A stretch of 64,000 nucleotides of DNA from Halobaculum magnesiiphilum (GTDB lineage: Archaea > Halobacteriota > Halobacteria > Halobacteriales > Haloferacaceae), in contig NZ_CP081958.1 in NCBI RefSeq assembly GCF_019823105.1, forward strand, positions 620,001-684,000, given 5' to 3'. Positions 61,543-64,000 of the stretch are shown here, one piece after another (the first letter of the stretch is position 1; every line of letters begins with the position of its first letter). The notes under the pieces are model-generated. The model made no database searches. It was not told the DNA's origin and saw only the letters and a list, made by a program, of their open reading frames with translations. The position numbers and the translations under genes were made by a program.

Positions 61543-61927
61543 AAATGGGGGTGTGAAGAAACTTCTATTAGTAAGAACATATGCCATCAACAAAAGTACT
61601 CTGACTTCAGGACGCGTGAGCAATATGAATAGCAGGCGAATTGTAAACGGTCGGACGAGAACGTTCGGCACCCAATATATCGAGAATCAAAACGGGCTCG
61701 GAAAGTGATAATCCAGCCTGATGGAGTCGGATTCCGGGCTTTATCGAAGACTCGGGTGCCGCCTCTCGTTCCAGAAACTCTAATTCGAATCAGTCGACAT
61801 CTTCGATGAGACGGGCGATCTCGTGCATTGACCACTCTAAAAGATCTCCCAACTCATCCATCATCCTTATGTGATGACCACCAACATCCTAAAACTTATT
61901 TACCTCCCATAATTTTCCTGGGTTAGT
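61543..61927. other. Divergent promoter region
   Basis: A 385-base AT-rich region between the exporter gene and the Kdo operon. AAAACTTATTTACC at 61890-61903 is a TATA-like element 25-38 bases before the kds start codon. On the opposite strand AT-rich sequence precedes the exporter. No gene was recognised. Confidence 0.4.
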
Positions 61928-63121
61928 ATGGGTCGATTAGTTTTTTCAGATGTCGATGGCGTTCTCACAGACTCAAAAATCAATATAGGCCAAGACGGTG
62001 AGATTTTCAAATCGTTTAATGTGAAAGATGGATATGGGATCGTCCAGTGGCGGAAACAGGATGGTAATGACTTCGTGTTTATCACCTCAAGGGAATCTCA
62101 AGCTGTTGTTAATCGCGCGTTGGAGCTTGGTGTGGAAGAAGTCCATCAAGGGGTGAAAAATAAACAACGAAAAGTCAAGGAGATCGCGTCTCGTCTCGGG
62201 TTCGATCTGACGGATACAGTTTATATTGGTGACGATTTGACGGACTTACAGAGTCTGAAAACCGTCGGCACGGCCTGTTCTCCTAAAGATGCGGCTCCAG
62301 AAATTAAAAACGAGTGTTCCTACGTCAGCCAGTATAACGGTGGTGACGGAGCTGTTCGGGACATCCTGAATTATTTAGAATCTGTTTCCCAAACGACACT
62401 CGGTGTTATCCCCGCTCGATACGGGTCAACACGCCTGCCCGGCAAACCATTAATCAAGCTCGCTGGTAAGCCGATGATTCAGCATGTATACGAGCGTGCG
62501 AGAGACGCAACGCTGCTTGATGATCTCATCGTCGCAACAGATGATGAACGCATCGCTGAGGCGGTTGAGGCAGTCGGTGGTACCGCAGTGATGACCGACC
62601 CTGACCATCCAACTGGAACGGATCGGGTGGCAGAAGTCGCAGCGAACGTGGAAGCAGACTTTACGATCAACATTCAGGGTGACGAGCCGTTAATCGACCC
62701 AGATGTCATAGACGCTATCGTGTTAGCTCTTCGAGAAAGCTCTCCGAAAGTTGCAACCCCGATTTCGACAATCGAAGACAACTCTCTTCTTGATGACGAA
62801 AATACCGTAAAGGTGGTAACCGACACCAATGGCAGAGCACTCTACTTTTCACGGGCGAAAATACCGTCTGGTGGAGAAGTAGGTAATACATACAAACACA
62901 TTGGCCTATACGGATTCAAGACAGAGTTGTTACTCGATTACGTCAATATGGAGTCGAAGCTAGAATCCGCTGAAGACTTAGAACAACTCCGACTGCTCGA
63001 AAACGGGTACGAGATACAGACTGTAGAGACGGACTACGACCCCAAAGAGGTTAATGTGAAACGTGATATACAAGTAGTAGAAGAAGAAATGCAACGAGAG
63101 CGCACCAATGAAACTCACTAA
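61928..63121 (+). CDS. Kdo-8-phosphate phosphatase / CMP-Kdo synthetase fusion (KdsC-KdsB)
   Basis: A 397-residue bifunctional protein. Residues 1-150 are a KdsC-type HAD phosphatase: VFSDVDGVLTDSKI with D8 and D10, FKSFNVKDGYGI, FITSRESQAV, and VYIGDDLTDLQSL with D102/D103. It removes phosphate from Kdo-8-P. Residues 157-397 are KdsB, CTP:Kdo cytidylyltransferase: VIPARYGSTRLPGKPLIKLAG, HPTGTDRVAEVA, NIQGDEPLIDPDVI, YFSRAKIPSGG, KHIGLYGFK and SAEDLEQLRLLENGYEI. It activates Kdo as CMP-Kdo. The gene overlaps kdsA by 14 bases. Low GC suggests bacterial origin. Confidence 0.9.
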   Translation: MGRLVFSDVDGVLTDSKINIGQDGEIFKSFNVKDGYGIVQWRKQDGNDFVFITSRESQAVVNRALELGVEEVHQGVKNKQRKVKEIASRLGFDLTDTVYIGDDLTDLQSLKTVGTACSPKDAAPEIKNECSYVSQYNGGDGAVRDILNYLESVSQTTLGVIPARYGSTRLPGKPLIKLAGKPMIQHVYERARDATLLDDLIVATDDERIAEAVEAVGGTAVMTDPDHPTGTDRVAEVAANVEADFTINIQGDEPLIDPDVIDAIVLALRESSPKVATPISTIEDNSLLDDENTVKVVTDTNGRALYFSRAKIPSGGEVGNTYKHIGLYGFKTELLLDYVNMESKLESAEDLEQLRLLENGYEIQTVETDYDPKEVNVKRDIQVVEEEMQRERTNETH

Positions 63122-63935
63122 TAGTATCTCGGTCTCTAACGAAGACCAATTCTTCCTTATTGCAGGACCGTGTGTGATCGAATCAGAGAAACAAGTGCTG
63201 CAAACAGCACGAGAACTAAAAGAGATTACTAACCGCCACAACATCGAACTAATCTTCAAGAGCTCGTTTGACAAAGCCAACCGCTCGTCGATTAGTTCCT
63301 ACCGGGGCCCCGGGATGGAACGTGGACTCGAAATTCTGCAGCGCGTCAAAGACAAGTATGATCTGCCGGTTATAACTGATTTCCACGCCCCTGAACAGGC
63401 AGAGGCGGTCGCAGACGTGGTTGACGTTCTACAAGTGCCTGCGTTCCTCTCACGACAAACGGATATGCTCACGGCTGCCGGTGAAACGGGGTTACCAATT
63501 AATGTAAAGAAAGGACAGTTTCTCTCAGCAGATGGCATGGACAATGTTGTTAACAAGATTGAATCCACGGGGAACGAACAGGTTATGCTCTGCGAACGCG
63601 GTGCGATGTTCGGATATAATAACCTCGTTGTCGATATGCGGAATTTAGATATCATGAAAGAGCTTGGCAAGCCAGTCGTGTTCGACACAACACACTCGGT
63701 GCAGCGTCCGGGCGCACGCGGTGACTCCAGTGGTGGCGACCGTCAGTTTGCGCCGACGTTAGCGCGGGCTGCACTCGGAGCTGGGGTGGCGGGTATCTTC
63801 GCTGAAGTGCATCCTGATCCGCCGTCAGCTAAATGTGATGCAGCCACACAACTTCCCCTTGATGAATTCGAATCGCTTGTTAAAAAATGGAAAGCGATTG
63901 ATGACACGGTGAAGGATAGTGAGCGACATGACTGA
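63108..63935 (+). CDS. kdsA: 3-deoxy-D-manno-octulosonate-8-phosphate synthase
   Basis: A 275-residue Kdo-8-P synthase condensing arabinose-5-phosphate with phosphoenolpyruvate. Diagnostic motifs: IAGPCVIESEKQ, IFKSSFDKANRSSISSYRGP, VPAFLSRQTDMLTAAGETG, INVKKGQFLS, FGYNNLVVDMRNLDIM, and FAEVHPDPPSAKCD. Cys22 in GPC points to the metal-dependent class (like Aquifex) rather than the E. coli Asn type. It lies inside the kds operon, overlapping both neighbours. Confidence 0.93.
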   Translation: MKLTNSISVSNEDQFFLIAGPCVIESEKQVLQTARELKEITNRHNIELIFKSSFDKANRSSISSYRGPGMERGLEILQRVKDKYDLPVITDFHAPEQAEAVADVVDVLQVPAFLSRQTDMLTAAGETGLPINVKKGQFLSADGMDNVVNKIESTGNEQVMLCERGAMFGYNNLVVDMRNLDIMKELGKPVVFDTTHSVQRPGARGDSSGGDRQFAPTLARAALGAGVAGIFAEVHPDPPSAKCDAATQLPLDEFESLVKKWKAIDDTVKDSERHD

Positions 63936-64000
63936 GATGGACAAGACAGACGTTTATGAAGCTGTTTCTCACACGCTGTCGGTTCAAGAGAACTCTATTG
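63928..64000 (+). CDS. Probable arabinose-5-phosphate isomerase, 5' end only
   Basis: A frame starting ATG at 63928 (or ATG at 63937), overlapping kdsA by eight bases, and cut by the window edge. The 24 visible residues, MTEMDKTDVYEAVSHTLSVQ then ENSI, resemble the start of KdsD/KpsF/GutQ isomerases, which have a helix of the form LxxEAxxI. Such an enzyme makes arabinose-5-P for KdsA. Position in the operon supports this; sequence alone is too short. Confidence 0.5.
   Translation, partial: MTEMDKTDVYEAVSHTLSVQENSI

Overview
The window is high-GC DNA from a halophilic archaeon (class Halobacteria, most likely Haloferacales; the genus cannot be fixed from the sequence). Support comes from very acidic proteins, archaeal eIF1A, a proteasome alpha subunit, an archaellin, an sdhCDBA order, GTP cyclohydrolase III, small haloarchaeal zinc-ribbon proteins and AT-rich TATA boxes close to start codons (leaderless promoters).

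From 1 to about 43.7 kb the layout is mostly chromosomal core. It holds cofactor and housekeeping genes (gch3, PHP phosphatase, eIF1A, psmA, MOSC, BolA) and galactonate dehydratase with an SDR. These are followed by a beta-oxidation fusion enzyme, an AlkA-like glycosylase, a lone archaellin, a RimK/RimB-type fusion divergent from an AstE/AspA-like deacylase, and the sdhCDBA operon. A branched-chain amino-acid-type ABC transporter (livHMGF, four overlapping genes, no binding-protein gene) comes next, then tRNA-Thr(UGU) with an adjacent hicBA toxin-antitoxin pair. The core continues with a secreted beta-helix protein, CHY zinc finger, msrA, nucleoside phosphorylase, type II NADH dehydrogenase, an epimerase and a two-gene membrane operon containing a 988-residue FtsX-type permease.

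From about 43.9 to 57 kb the DNA becomes an accessory island. It holds two MNT-HEPN modules (one with a truncated HEPN gene), two related winged-helix operons (one with a truncated second gene), an IS1341-type TnpB element with both terminal hairpins, an RHH/RelE pair, an orphan VapB-like gene and a SufS-SufU fusion. It also holds a MarR/PemK pair whose toxin carries an in-frame stop, a Nudix hydrolase, a zinc-ribbon microprotein preceded by a perfect 30-bp direct repeat, and a DUF4365-type nuclease-like protein flanked by two decayed fragments of the UDP-glucose dehydrogenase gene found intact downstream.

From 57.3 kb to the end is a surface-glycan locus. It starts with divergent aglM and aglF, continues with a PglK/MsbA-type ABC exporter, and ends with a tightly overlapping operon for CMP-Kdo synthesis: a KdsC-KdsB fusion, KdsA, and the start of what is probably KdsD. 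This last part is visibly less GC-rich than the rest. Kdo is a sugar of Gram-negative lipopolysaccharide and plant pectin, so a full CMP-Kdo route in haloarchaeal DNA is the most striking content of the window.
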